From Rhizobium sp. RCAM05350 (lineage in GTDB: Bacteria > Pseudomonadota > Alphaproteobacteria > Rhizobiales > Rhizobiaceae): DNA of 64,000 bases. Positions 10,120-20,225 of this stretch are shown here, in pieces. The first letter of the stretch is position 1. Each line of letters starts with the position of its first letter. The stretch is from the NCBI GenBank assembly GCA_024426085.1, contig CP087974.1, positions 2,624,001-2,688,000 on the forward strand, given 5' to 3'. The notes under the pieces are model-generated. The model searched no databases. It saw only the letters and a list, made by a program, of their open reading frames with translations, and was not told where the DNA came from. The position numbers and the translations under genes are program-made.

Positions 10120-10573
10120 CTTTCCCTCCTCTTCAAAGGAGGGAGGTGACGTGAAAGAGGCCCCGTCCGATCATGCTCGTCGCAAGATCCGGGGCCTGAA
10201 TTCCACGCTGAATATGCCGCCGAACCGCATTAGCGTTCGAGACGGGCCGCCAGGGAGAGATATAAAAATCCCATAGGAATTTTTGCGCGTTTGACGACCG
10301 CGGCCGAACCTGACGATGGAAGCCATATCAGGACGGTGATTGTCGCGGTTTGTCAGAGCTCTGGGTGTCTCTTTGAATAGTTCGCACTGCACAGACGTCT
10401 TCCAAAAGCTGCAACCGAACTTTCTCCATGTATCATCAGGAACACTCGCCAGTGTTGTATTGTGTTTCTCTATTCATACACTGCGTCCGCAAAGCAACGC
10501 GGGCTTGCATGTCTGGCTTGACTTTTGGTGTGGTCAAATTCAGTGATCACCTGTGCATTGTTGGGGAAACTGC
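10091..10573. promoter_or_regulatory. divergent control region between kdp and the FecR gene
   Basis: 483 bp with no convincing gene apart from the short kdp leader ORF at its left edge. Three inverted repeats stand out. At 10123-10144, TCCCTCCT/AGGAGGGA can hide the leader ORF ribosome site. At 10264-10284, AAAAATCC/GGAATTTTT is AT-rich and on the minus strand contains TTTTTATA, reminiscent of KdpE-bound T-rich sites. At 10441-10456, AACACT-CGCC-AGTGTT lies about 120 bp before the FecR gene. Assignments to regulators are inference. Confidence 0.45.
10123..10144 (-). promoter_or_regulatory. hairpin masking the kdp leader ribosome-binding site
   Basis: TCCCTCCT, six-base loop, AGGAGGGA: a perfect 8-bp stem whose 3' arm is the ribosome-binding site of the 10-codon leader ORF. 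Folding would block initiation, so this could be a translational switch for the operon. The trigger is unknown. Confidence 0.45.
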
Positions 10574-13500
10574 ATGAAATATGCATCCGTGGGTTTTGCC
10601 TTGGGAGCGCTCTGTCTCGCCATGCCGGCGCAGGCTGACCCTTTGCCGCGCCCATCCCCCGCCGCCGGATCTGTCATTGCCCGCAAATCCGGCGAGGAGG
10701 TGCGCTTCGTCGATATTTCCGGCTGGCGCTACGTCGATCTGCAGCAGGACCTCTTGAGCGGCGACGTGCTGCGCACCAACGCCACCGGCCAGCTTGCCGT
10801 TCTCTTCTCCGACCGCACCCAGGTCCGCCTCGGCCGCAACACCTCGCTTCTGGTCAAGCGGATGGGCGGCAACGGCGATACCGGGGCTGGAGCTGCAATC
10901 CGGTACGATCTGGGCCCGCGCCGAACGTGGCGGCCAGGGCGTGGTCATCGACACGCCGGCAGCGGCGGCCGCCATCCGCGGCACGGACTGGACGATGACC
11001 GTCGCCGACGGCAAGACCTCGCTGATCGTGCTGGAAGGTCTTGTGGAACTGAAGAACGAATTCGGCAGCGTTGAGGTTGCGCAGGGCGAAGGCGCCGTCG
11101 CCGCGATCGGCAAGGCTCCGTCAAAGATCATCATCGCCAAGCCGAAAGAGCGCGAGCAGATGCTGTTCAACCTTTCGCTTCACGACTCCTTCCGCTGGAT
11201 ACCGCCGACCGATCTGACGGCCCAAGAGCAACGCCGGCTTCGAGACCAGGTGGAAGCCAAGCCGACCCAAGATCGCACGGCAGAAGAATGGCTGGGGCTT
11301 GCCGAGAGCTCGGTGACGCTCGAAGGCCGGCAGAAAACGCGCGGCCCTGGAAGGCGCACGGGCCAAGGGGCTTGATCGTCGCCAGCAGGCACGGGCAACA
11401 CTCATCGAGGCAATGCTCAGCGGCACGGAAAACCGCTACGCCGATGCGGCGAAACTTTTTGCCAAAGCTCAAGGCGGGCTCGATCCGCGCCGCGCCAATA
11501 TCGCGCGTTATGGCGGTTATATCGCCCGCTCCCTTGCCGATCCCAATCACATTGAATCGCCGCCCGAGACAGTGGACAGCACCTCGTCCGCCATCGGCAA
11601 AGCCTGGGTTGCCGGTTTCCGCGAGGACGTGCGCACTGCGCTCGATGTCGTCAAGGATGCCGAACACGCTCACCCCGACGACGCCATGCTGCCTGCCGCG
11701 CGGGCCCAACTTGCCATCCTGCTTGCCGACGAGGCCGAGGCGAAGGATGCGATCGACCGGGCGCTCAGCCTCGATCCCGACAACCCGGAGGCGCTGGATG
11801 CGCGCGCCACCTACAAGATGGGTATCACTTACGATCGCAAGGGCGCCGTGGAGGACCTCCTGCGTGCCGTCGCTGTCGCGCCGGGTGACAGCAATATCTG
11901 GAACACACTCGGCCTTGCCCATTCGGACCGCGACGACAACAGAAAGGCTGAAGAGGCTTACAAGAAAGCGATCGAGCTCGATCCGCTTGACCCGCTTCCA
12001 CACGCAGATCTTGCCATCCTCTATCTCGACGAGATGCGCATGGAGGAAGCCAAGCAGGAAATCGACCTCGCGATGAAAGTCGACCCGAGCTTTGACATGG
12101 TGCTCCTGGCGCGCGGACGCTACCACATGCAAATGGGTGACCTTGAGAAAGGTACGCAGGATCTGCTGGCCGCCTCCGCGTCCAATCCCGGCATATCCAA
12201 CACCCAGCTCATGCTGGCCGCTGCCCACTATGCCAAAAACGAACGCGACCCGACTGCGCAAGCCCTCGACAATGCCCAGCGACTCGATCCGCATGATCCT
12301 CTGGTCGCCGTCGTGCGCACCGCGATTGCCATCGACGAATATGATGCGGATACAGCAATCCGGAACGCGCAGGAGATTATGCGCCTGACACGCGCGCGGC
12401 GGCGACTATGCCTCGCTCGGCGCCAACCAGACGGCCGGCTCCACCCTGAATGATGCTTTCCGCCTGCAGGGACTGGATGCCTGGGGGCAGTATTACGGCG
12501 ACGCCGTCTTCGACCCGTTCACCGCGACGAGTTATTTCTGACCAGGCGGTACGCGGCAGTATCAGCCCGTTCCTCAACAGTTATTCCACCGCGCTGACGC
12601 CATGGTCTCCGCTCGGCAACCAGGACAGTTATTCCGCCTATATCCAGGGCCTGCTGCTCGGGCCGCACATGCTGGCAAGTCGGGAGCGGTCGACAAACCT
12701 TCTCGAAGAGCCGTTTTTCGAAACGGAGCTAACGGGCGGGTTCGTGACTGGTGGACGTGAAACTACCTATACGGGCGGCGCCGAAATCCGAGGCCTCACC
12801 TTCAGCCCCTTCCCGATCAGCATCAATGCCGATTTCAGCTGGACCCGACCGAGAGACGAGGTCCGGAGGATCGATGATGGAAATGTCCTGTTCGATACCG
12901 ACATCACCAGCGGCACCGGCTATATCACGATGTCGCCGACACCCGGACGACCGGGTTGTGGCGTTTACAAGCTATGCTTCGTCGGAAGCCTTCCGCAACG
13001 AAATACCCGCCATAATTTTCGACGGCCTGATCCAGGACCTCGACGCCTCGGAGTTGTCGAGCGGTTTAGCCTGGAGCCATACATTCGACTATAAGAATAT
13101 TCTCAATATTGGACTGTTCTACAACGATCAAAAAGTAAATTCTCAAACCGAGACGGTCGATTTGGTCCTCAGAAATGACCGACTTGCTGCTGCTTATGCC
13201 CTCAATGTTGGGGAGTCCAGAGTCAAGAGCTATACGGCGGCCATGAACCATATGATTGGCGATGACAACCTTACCTGGCGTTATGGGGTTGAAGGTAGCC
13301 TTGTAAAAAGCTCGTCCAGTTCAGAGACCCTTGTCCTTTTTGACTTCAACGGCGACGGCGTCCTGGACGACTTCGAATATGACAAAGATATCGTCGATAC
13401 CGATGATCGTCTCGCCCGCGCCTATCTCGACGCCCGCTACGAAATAACTCCGTCTCTGACCTTGGAGGCTGCGGCGTTCGGTCGTTTCCTCGATAGCGGA

Positions 13501-14233
13501 GACGACAGTCTGGCGCGCTTCGAGCCTCGCATCGGCCTCGCCTGGAGCCCCATCGAAAACCATTGGCTGCGTTTCGGCTATCTTCATGAAGGCGAAAATT
13601 TCGAGGCGCCGACGCTTGCGCCCGTCGGTATTGTCGGGCTGCAGAGCAACCAGATCGGTCTGGATGGCGACGGCTATGTCGACACATTCGCCTTCCGCTG
13701 GGATAGCCAATGGTCCAATCGTTTCTTCACCGCCTTTGATTTCCAGCGGCAGGAGGCGCACAAAGTCTCGCTCGTTCAGCCGCTGGAAATTCCGACGCTC
13801 GACTTCGAGAGGGCGCGTATCGACCGCGCTGCCATCACAGGGAACCTGGCTCTAGGTTACGGCTTCGGCCTTTCGGCCACCTATGCCCATCTTGATCTCG
13901 AAGAATCTCGATCCGCTGACGGGCGGTTATGGCGGGTCGCTGATCTTCGTGCCCGACCAGACCGGCCAGATTGCCGTCACTTGGGTCAATCCGGCCGATA
14001 TCAAGCTGACGATCGCCGCCAACTATGTCGGCGAACGGGTTGGAGACGACGATACAGGCGAAAAACTGGACGACTACTGGACACTCGATGCCAGCCTTGT
14101 CTGGGAGCCTTTCGACAAAAGCGCCGAGCTGGAACTTTCCGCCTATAACCTGCTCGACGAGGATTTTGAGCTGGCGCCGGGCGTCAAGGGCTGGGGACCG
14201 ACCGTTAAGGGCATGCTTTCGGTGCGCTTCTGA
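10574..14233 (+). CDS. FecR-domain / TPR / outer-membrane beta-barrel protein (about six frameshifts)
   Basis: Reconstructed as one secreted protein of about 1220 aa. The signal peptide (MKYASVGFALGALCLAMPAQA) is followed by a periplasmic FecR domain at about 55-170, with LFSDRTQVRLGRNT and VIDTPAAAAAIRGTDW. A TPR array follows at about 275-610 (for example ALSLDPDNPEALDARA; AYKKAIELDPLDPLPHADLA). The C-terminal half is rich in alternating aromatic strands (YSAYIQGLLLG, FSWTRPRDEV, WLRFGYLHEGENFEAP) and ends MLSVRF with a terminal Phe, typical of an outer-membrane barrel resembling TonB-dependent receptors. No plug domain or TonB box was recognised. Frame changes near 10885, 11335, 12400, 12535, 12950 and 13910 look like indel errors. 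The stop overlaps the CHASE2 cyclase start (TGATG), so the two are coupled. The TPR-barrel layout recalls polysaccharide export porins such as BcsC or PgaA; function is unknown. Confidence 0.8.
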
Positions 14234-16211
14234 TGCAGCCCCGAAATAAGAATCCCTACGGAACCAGTAGATCGACGCTGCAGAAGGCGCGCTGGCGTCA
14301 GGCTCGCCTTGTGCTGCTCGGCCTGTTCGTGACGGTGGCGCTGGCGTTGTTTTCCCTCACCTCCCCCTTTTCGCTCGCCGAACTGCGCAGCTTTGACTAT
14401 CTCTCGACCCTGTCGCCGCCGCCTTTGCCGAAAGACGGCCCCATCATCGTCGCCATCGACGAGCCTTCGATGGCCGAGATCGGCAGCCAATGGCCGTGGC
14501 CTCGCGCCCTGCATGCCCGGCTGATCGCAGCCCTGCGCGCCGCCGGAGCGAAAGCCATCGGCATCGATGTCATCTTTGCCGAACCTTCGACCGCTCCAGA
14601 AAACGACGTCGCCCTTGCAGACGCGCTCGGTCCGGATGTCGTTCTTGCCGGTGACGAAACGCTGATCGAGACGCCGCAGGCCGACCAGTTCGTGCGGACG
14701 GAACCTTTGGCGGAATTTGTCGCGCGCGGCGCAAGAACGGGCATCGCGTCAGTTCACCTGAGTGGCGACGGCACGTTGCGGCAGGTGCCTAGCTATGCCG
14801 ATGGTTTTGCCGCTCAACTGGCCAGAGTCGCCGGTCGCCCGCAACCGCCGATATCCGGCACGGCCCTTCTGCAGACATTCGGTTCAGCACGAACCTATCC
14901 AACCGTTTCCTACTACCAGGCGCTCGACCCCGGCCAGTTCCTGCCGGAGGGTTTTTTCCGCGACCGTGTCGTGATTGTCGGCCTCAGCCTGCAGAATGCC
15001 CCGACCATCAAGGCCGGCGGCGCCGACGCCTTTGCCACCCCGTTCACCGTCCACACGGGCCGTCTGGTCGCGGGCGCCGAAATCCATGCGACGATCTTCG
15101 ACAATATCACCCGTGGCCTGGTTATCACCAAAGCGGGGCACGGGGCGGTGATGGCAGCGATCGCACTGGGGGCATTGCTGGCAGGCTGCGTGGTCTTCCG
15201 GACGACGGGATGGCCGGCTGCGGCGGTGAGCATCGTCGTGCTCGCCCTGCTGATCGCCGCGAGCTACACGATGTTGCGGCTCGGCCATGTCTTCATCTCG
15301 CCAATCGGCCCGGCACTGGCCTACCTGTCCGTCGCCTCTGGTCAGGCAGCGCTCGACTATGCCGCCGAGCGTCGCAGTCGCCGTGACATCACCCGGGCCT
15401 TTTCGCGCTATCTGTCACCAGCGCTGGTCGCACGCCTCGCCGATGATCCATCGCAGCTGAAGCTGGGCGGCGAACGGCGGACGCTGACCGTTCTCTTTTG
15501 CGACGTGCGCGGCTTCACCACCATCTCCGAGGCTCTGAAGGACGATCCCGAGCAGTTGACGGCGCTGATCAACCGGCTCCTGACGCCGCTGTCCGACATC
15601 GTGCTGGAAAGCGGCGGCACCATCGACAAGTATATCGGCGATTGCCTGATGGCCTTCTGGAACGCGCCGCTCGACGATCCCCGCCATGCCAGCCATGCGG
15701 TCGGCGCGGCGCTCGGGATGCTGGAGGCGATCGAACATCTGAATGAAGAATTGCAACGGGAAGCGGCGGAGGCAGGCATCGCGGCACGGGTGCTGAAGAT
15801 CGGCATCGGCATCAACACCGGCGACTGCGTCGTCGGCAATATGGGGTCCTCACGCCGTTTCTGACTATTCCGTGCTCGGCGATGCCGTCAATCTTGCCTC
15901 GCGCCTGGAGGGTGAATCAAAGAACTACGGCGTGCCGCTTTTGATCGGCGAACGCACGGCAACGCTCAGCGCAGCGGATTTCACCATCGCCGAACTCGAC
16001 AGCATTACCGTCAAGGGCCGCACCGCACTATCACCGATCTTCACGGTGATTTCACCCGTGAAGGCCGAAACCCTTGAGGTGCACCGTCAGCTGATCGCTG
16101 GCAAATATGCTGGCAACCTGAACAGCAAAGCATCCGGCTTTCACCGAACTCAGAAGCGCGATTCCCCATCTTGCCGGCTATTACCGCTTGCTGCGGTCGC
16201 GAACACCCTGA
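14233..16211 (+). CDS. CHASE2-domain adenylate cyclase (two frameshifts)
   Basis: Inner-membrane sensor cyclase of about 660 aa. One N-terminal helix (LVLLGLFVTVALALFSL) precedes a periplasmic CHASE2 domain at about 50-300 (PIIVAIDEPSMAEIG, WPWPRALHARLI, AIGIDVIFAEPS, FRDRVVIVGLS). Further helices follow at about 300-370, then a class III cyclase domain: LFCDVRGFTTISE with metal-binding Asp, DKYIGDCLMAFWNAP with the adenine-selecting Lys, and YSVLGDAVNLASRLEG with the partner Asp. These residues predict cAMP rather than cGMP. Frame changes near 15862 (extra T in TTCTGAC) and 16130; after correction it ends LAGYYRLLRSRTP at 16211. It overlaps the FecR-barrel gene, implying that envelope state is reported as cAMP. 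Confidence 0.88.
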
Positions 16212-16395
16212 AGACTGTGACGCCGCTGCGACTGCAGGCAATGTCAGCGCGACGCCACGCTTGGTCACATGCGGCATTTGTGGGGTTATGAGGTTGTGCT
16301 TCGTTGTGTCGATGGGCTGACGTGCCGCTGTGCGTCCAGAGGGCGGCGGAGGCTTGTGACAGGAGCTTGCCGCACACGGCTCTGCCACTGAACTT

Positions 16396-16820
16396 TCACC
16401 CATTCTGCCCGACAAGATCCCTGACCTGAGCCATATCGATCGTCTGGCCCGCGACCATTGCGTCAGTGATACCGGTCAGCGTGTGATCTCCGGAGATATC
16501 GGCCTCGAGGGCTCCTGCAGGCAGCCATAGACGGCGGAAACATCGCCAATCCGGCCAGCCTCGTTGAAGCTGAACGCCACCAGCTCGATCTCGACGATCT
16601 CGTCCCTTCGTGCATTGAGACCGGTCGTCTTGGTATCGAGCACGATTCCTCGTGATAAAAACGCAAAGTCAAAGCCGGCGGTGATACGCCGAGGCTCGAG
16701 TTTGCTGAGAATGCGGTAGCGTCCGGTTACCTTGAGGGAGCGCACCATATCGTCTTCCGACATGCCGAGCGGCATGCGCGACATAGGGCGATTTACCGTC
16801 GGCGCTCGTCGCTGTAGCAC
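16396..16820 (-). pseudogene. remnant of a DnaQ-like 3'-5' exonuclease
   Basis: N-terminal part of an epsilon-type exonuclease: GIVLDTKTTGLNARRDEIVE, then EPSRPISPEIT, and after a frame change near 16480 LTGITDAMVAGQTIDM...RDLVGQNG and a stop. The normal continuation with the second exonuclease motif (HNASFD) is absent, so the gene is truncated at about 130 aa against the usual 220-240. The catalytic DTETTG reads DTKTTG, losing the metal-binding Glu. It is therefore most likely dead. Similar small exonuclease genes are common on rhizobial plasmids. Confidence 0.6.
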
Positions 16821-16985
16821 CGATTGCTGCCATGATCGGGCCTGGAATCCTGGAGCGCGGTCTACGAGGTGGGGGCGCCGGACGGAAGCTGTTTTTCAGT
16901 CGCGCTCGAACGGTAGGGGTGTCTCGAGCACATAGCTATTGACCCGAGACCGACCTCTCCACTCAGCACGGCGTCAGCGTTCCGT

Positions 16986-18002
16986 TCATCGAAAGCGCGG
17001 CGCATCGCCGGCTTGATCATAAACCTTCCAGTCGATCGATTGGGCGCCAATGCGGACGACGGCCGTGGCGAGCGTGTTTTCGTGGTCGGGATCGTCGGGC
17101 TGGGCACGATAGATCGGAAGCGGCGATACGCTCTTGTCCCAGAGGATATCCAAGGGGTCCGGCGACGTGCTGATCGCCCCGGAGAGAATGATATCGCCGC
17201 GCTGTTGGCGAGACCGGGAGGAGCCGGTGATGACCTGCCGCTCTCCCATTCATATCCTCGTGGATCAAATGATTGGCGTGGCATCGCGGCCGGTCGATGG
17301 TGACCACATTGCAGGATGCGTGGGTGAACTCGATGCTGAGCAGGCGTGCATCGCCTTTCTGGGCAAGCGTCATGTGGAAGGCGCCAGCACGGTGGGACGT
17401 CTCGAGCAGATGGATGGCGTCGTCCAGCGTGCGGCAATCGAAGAGGGCACGACCGAGGATCATACACGGCAGGCCGATGCCTACGGCGCGCGAGCGGATA
17501 TTGTTGACGGTTTGGGCGAGGCCCGCCTCTGTCACCGCGAAGGTATGGCCCGGGATCGATGCGGGGTACACGAAGCTGCTGAAGGCGACACCAGCCTCGG
17601 GGCGAACATGGGCGAGCGCGCAATGGCCGCGGAAACCCGGATCGCCGTCCTCGTTATGCGCCAGGATAGGTTCCCCCCCGGTATCTGGACCGTCGTGCAG
17701 CCATCCGGCGCGAAGGCCCAGAGGTCGCCGCGGCAGTTCCAGAGGAAACCATCGTCCAACGGAAGATCCAGCCCGATGGCGAGGCCTTGCAGTTCGGCCC
17801 AACAGGCAGGGAAGCGAGCTTCAACCAGCCCACGCATCCCGGTGACCCGCGGATCGTCGCGAAATTCCATAATAGAGGCCCAGGCATGGCCGGTTATGAG
17901 ATGGCGATGCGCGATATCCCGGCCGAACCGACCGAGCTGGACGCCGACATCGTGCGACGTGCCGGCGATCTCGATAAACCCCAGCCCGTTGTCAGTGGAC
18001 AT
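16986..18002 (-). CDS. C45-family acyltransferase/hydrolase, penicillin acyltransferase-like (two frameshifts)
   Basis: Predicted autoproteolytic Ntn-type enzyme of about 340 aa, similar to acyl-CoA:6-aminopenicillanate acyltransferase (MEROPS C45). It starts MSTDNGLGFIEIAGTSHDVG, overlapping the upstream ABC ATPase fragment by 11 bp. The likely self-cleavage and nucleophile site is the Cys in DGCTTVQI. Other family-like segments are EPILAHNEDGDP and LAQTVNNIRSRAVGIG. Frame changes near 17675 and 17210. The C-terminal limit is uncertain because the last frame closes at 16986 without a clear family ending. Adjacency to a polar amino-acid ABC transporter gene suggests it processes an N-acylated amino acid or peptide taken up by that transporter; this is inference. 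Confidence 0.68.
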
Positions 18003-18318
18003 GCTGTAAAAACTCCCGTAGGCGAGGATTCTCCGGATTGGCGAGGAGGTCGATCGGCTTGCCGTCGACGGAGATCTTGCCGTCCTCCATGAAGATAAGC
18101 CGGGTGCCAACCTGGCGGGCGAAGGCCATTTCGTGCGTCACAACGATCATCGTCATGCCTTCCTCTGCGAGCGCCTGCATGACGCGCAGAACCTCGTGGC
18201 GCAGTTCCGGATCGAGCGCGGAGGTCGGCTCGTCGAACAGCATGAGCTTCGGCTTGACGGCAAGCGCCCGGGCGATCGCCATGCGCTGCTGCTGCCCGCC
18301 GGAGACCCATTTGACAAT
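17992..18318 (-). pseudogene. 5'-truncated amino-acid ABC transporter ATPase (GlnQ/HisP type)
   Basis: Only the C-terminal 105 or so residues remain: signature VSGGQQQRMAIARALAVKP, Walker B KLMLFDEPTSALDPELRHEV, switch His in IVVTHEMAFARQVGTR, and tail MEDGKISVDGKPID...PRLREFLQHVH. The Walker A half is missing. Upstream of about 18310 the sequence is unrelated and no transporter permease genes follow, so this is a real recombination junction rather than an indel. The stop overlaps the C45 gene start, so the two were an operon end in the ancestral locus. Confidence 0.8.
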
Positions 18319-18433
18319 CTGACCCTCACCCCCGCGATGCGCGGAAATTTCTCAAGAAATTCAATAAACGTAAATGCATCTGGCTTAAACCCGCACGTGT
18401 AGAGGGATAAACAATAGCCAGGATGTGATCGCC

Positions 18434-19637
18434 ATGGGGACGAGCAATATCATTGTCTATGTGCCGCCAACGCTTTTTTGCATTGTCGCGCTGGCGTTTC
18501 TCTTGCTTTGGCAGATGAAGATTTTTTCAGCTTGGCAATGGAGCGCTGGCTTTGCCCAGACAGCGTTGGGCTTCGTGCTCTCAACCTTCTCGATTGAGCC
18601 GGTCTTCGATGCATTCAGTTCTGGTCTTGTCTTCATCGGAGCAGCCTACTGTTATGGAAGCGCCTTGCTGGCACATTTCGGTGTTAAGCAAATGCACAGA
18701 GAACGTGGGCTGTTTGTTCTGGCCTACACGTTGGTGCTCGCATACCTTGTATTCATCGAACAAAGCCTAGTTTATCAACTTTTCCTGACCGACATGGGAT
18801 TTGCCGCGTTACTTGGGCTCGCCGTTTGTATGGTTGCCCGGAAAGCGTCCCGTCCAGTCGATATCGCTCTGGTCGTGGCCAGTGTGGTCGTCGTTCTGGA
18901 TTCCGTATCTCGCGCGACGTTCTTCACGTTTTTTACCGCCTCCAGTGACAACTTCGCCGACTTTGCGAATTCGGCGTATAACCTCGCGGTTCACGTCTCG
19001 ACCATCACGGTTTGCATGATATTCCCCTTCACCGCCCTCGGGGCGATTGCATCTGCCGCCATAGAGCGGCATCGCGAAGACGCTGAACGTGATCCTTTGA
19101 CGGGTCTCCTCAACAGGCGCGGTCTTGAGCATGCGGTGGGCGAAACGGCCGCGCCTCGAGCTGCCGTCAGGCGCTATAATGGTTTGCGACATCGACCATT
19201 TCAAACGGATCAACGACAACTACGGTCATGCAGTGGGCGACAAAGTGATTGCCGCATTGGCTCAGGATCTCCAGCGAGCATTCGGTGGTAGCGGACATGT
19301 GGCAAGGGTCGGCGGTGAGGAATTCATCGTCTTCGTACCAAGCGTCAAACTTCGTGATGCTTCGACCCTGGCGAACGCAGTTCGAATTTCGATAGGCGAG
19401 CGGAATTGGGCGGAGACTGGTGTCATCGGTGGAATTACAGTCAGCATAGGTCTGTCTGAAGTCATTCCCGAAGATCATGCTTTGGAACACGCCTTTCTAC
19501 GTGCCGACAGCGCTCTCTACAAGGCCAAAACGGGGGGCAGAAATGCGGTGGCTGTACTGGATGCCAGAACGACGGCAATCCAACCTCAGAATGACGCTCA
19601 GCCTCAGCAAATGCAGCCAGGCCGGCTGACGGCGTGA
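18434..19637 (+). CDS. membrane-bound diguanylate cyclase (GGEEF, one frameshift)
   Basis: About 400 aa. Six or seven hydrophobic segments fill residues 1-205 (IVYVPPTLFCIVALAFLLLW through VHVSTITVCMIFPFTALGAI), then a GGDEF domain: RDPLTGLLNRRGL, MVCDIDHFKRINDNYGH, active site RVGGEEFIVF and ADSALYKAKTGGRNAV. Catalytic residues are intact, so it probably makes c-di-GMP. No RxxD inhibitory site is seen before the GGEEF. ATG at 18434 is preferred over GTG 18425 because AGGA is better spaced. The frame changes near 19145. It sits alone just after the ABC junction. Confidence 0.88.
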
Positions 19638-19689
19638 GCCAGTCCAGAGGCATCATTTTTGTAGGTCTTCATTTGTCCGATATTGTTGA

Positions 19690-19917
19690 TCTCATGATGC
19701 GATGGTTTCTTGCGGCGCAGTTGCCGAGCATGGGCGGGGCCGAACTTCTGGCCCCATCGGCAGATCGTTTCATAGGAAACAACGATGCCGCGCCCGGCAG
19801 TATCTCCTCGACCAATCGCAAGCTCAGCGGAAAGAGGAAATACAGCGGCCAAACCGCCCGAGCGATGATCTGTGACGGGAAACGGCGGTTCTTGTAGCTG
19901 ACGGCACGGGTACTCAT
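19690..19917 (-). mobile_element. IS6-family transposase N-terminal remnant
   Basis: Residues resembling the start of IS6/IS26-family transposases: MSTRAVSYKNRRFPSQIIAR, PLSLRLVEE, then in another frame GIVVSYETICRWGQKFGP and RQLRRKKPS. The HTH region is present, but the DDE catalytic domain is absent and unrelated sequence follows. No terminal inverted repeat could be recognised. This is a dead fragment, probably left by rearrangement. Confidence 0.7.
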
Positions 19918-20225
19918 ACTCGCCGATTACGCTCGATCCGTTAAGTCAAAAATAACGTGACATCGCCCTTTGGCCGCAGGCTGCAGATATTGCGAGCCAA
20001 CAGGCGCATATTACCTCGCCCCGGTCCGACCCCCGGCCTGGCTTTTGCTCGAAACAGCATGATATCAATTCGCCCACCGCTAAGCCTTGAGTTGAGCGGG
20101 TGGCCCGTGCGAAGCCGCGAACGGCTCGCAGGGGCCACCTTAGAGACGGGGCTCCTTGTTACGCGGGAGTGCAGTCGGCCCAGCCGTTTCGGAGTCCGCG
20201 CCGTTGTGATCCGGCGCGTCGGACA
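19918..20225. other. 308-bp non-coding stretch with one strong hairpin
   Basis: Between the IS6 remnant and the small sulfatase-like gene. No supported ORF. Contains the large hairpin at 20099-20139; otherwise nothing recognised. Confidence 0.5.
20099..20139. terminator. long GC-rich hairpin after the sulfatase operon
   Basis: Outer stem GGTGGCCC/GGGCCACC (8 bp), small internal loop, inner stem GCGA-GCCG/CGGC-TCGC with a one-base bulge and a CGAA tetraloop. It lies about 87 bp past the end of the minus-strand small gene. No T run follows on either strand, so it may be a Rho-assisted or 3'-stabilising structure rather than a classical terminator. Confidence 0.4.

Noticed and set aside
10171..10392. 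73-aa minus-strand ORF in the kdp-FecR gap
   Set aside because: No ribosome site, no recognisable family, and Arg-rich composition typical of chance ORFs.
11167..12294. 375-aa minus-strand ORF inside the TPR region
   Set aside because: Antisense shadow; TPR repeats on the plus strand are unmistakable.
19941..20138. 65-aa minus-strand ORF beside the IS6 remnant
   Set aside because: No homology or ribosome site; it coincides with the strong hairpin sequence.
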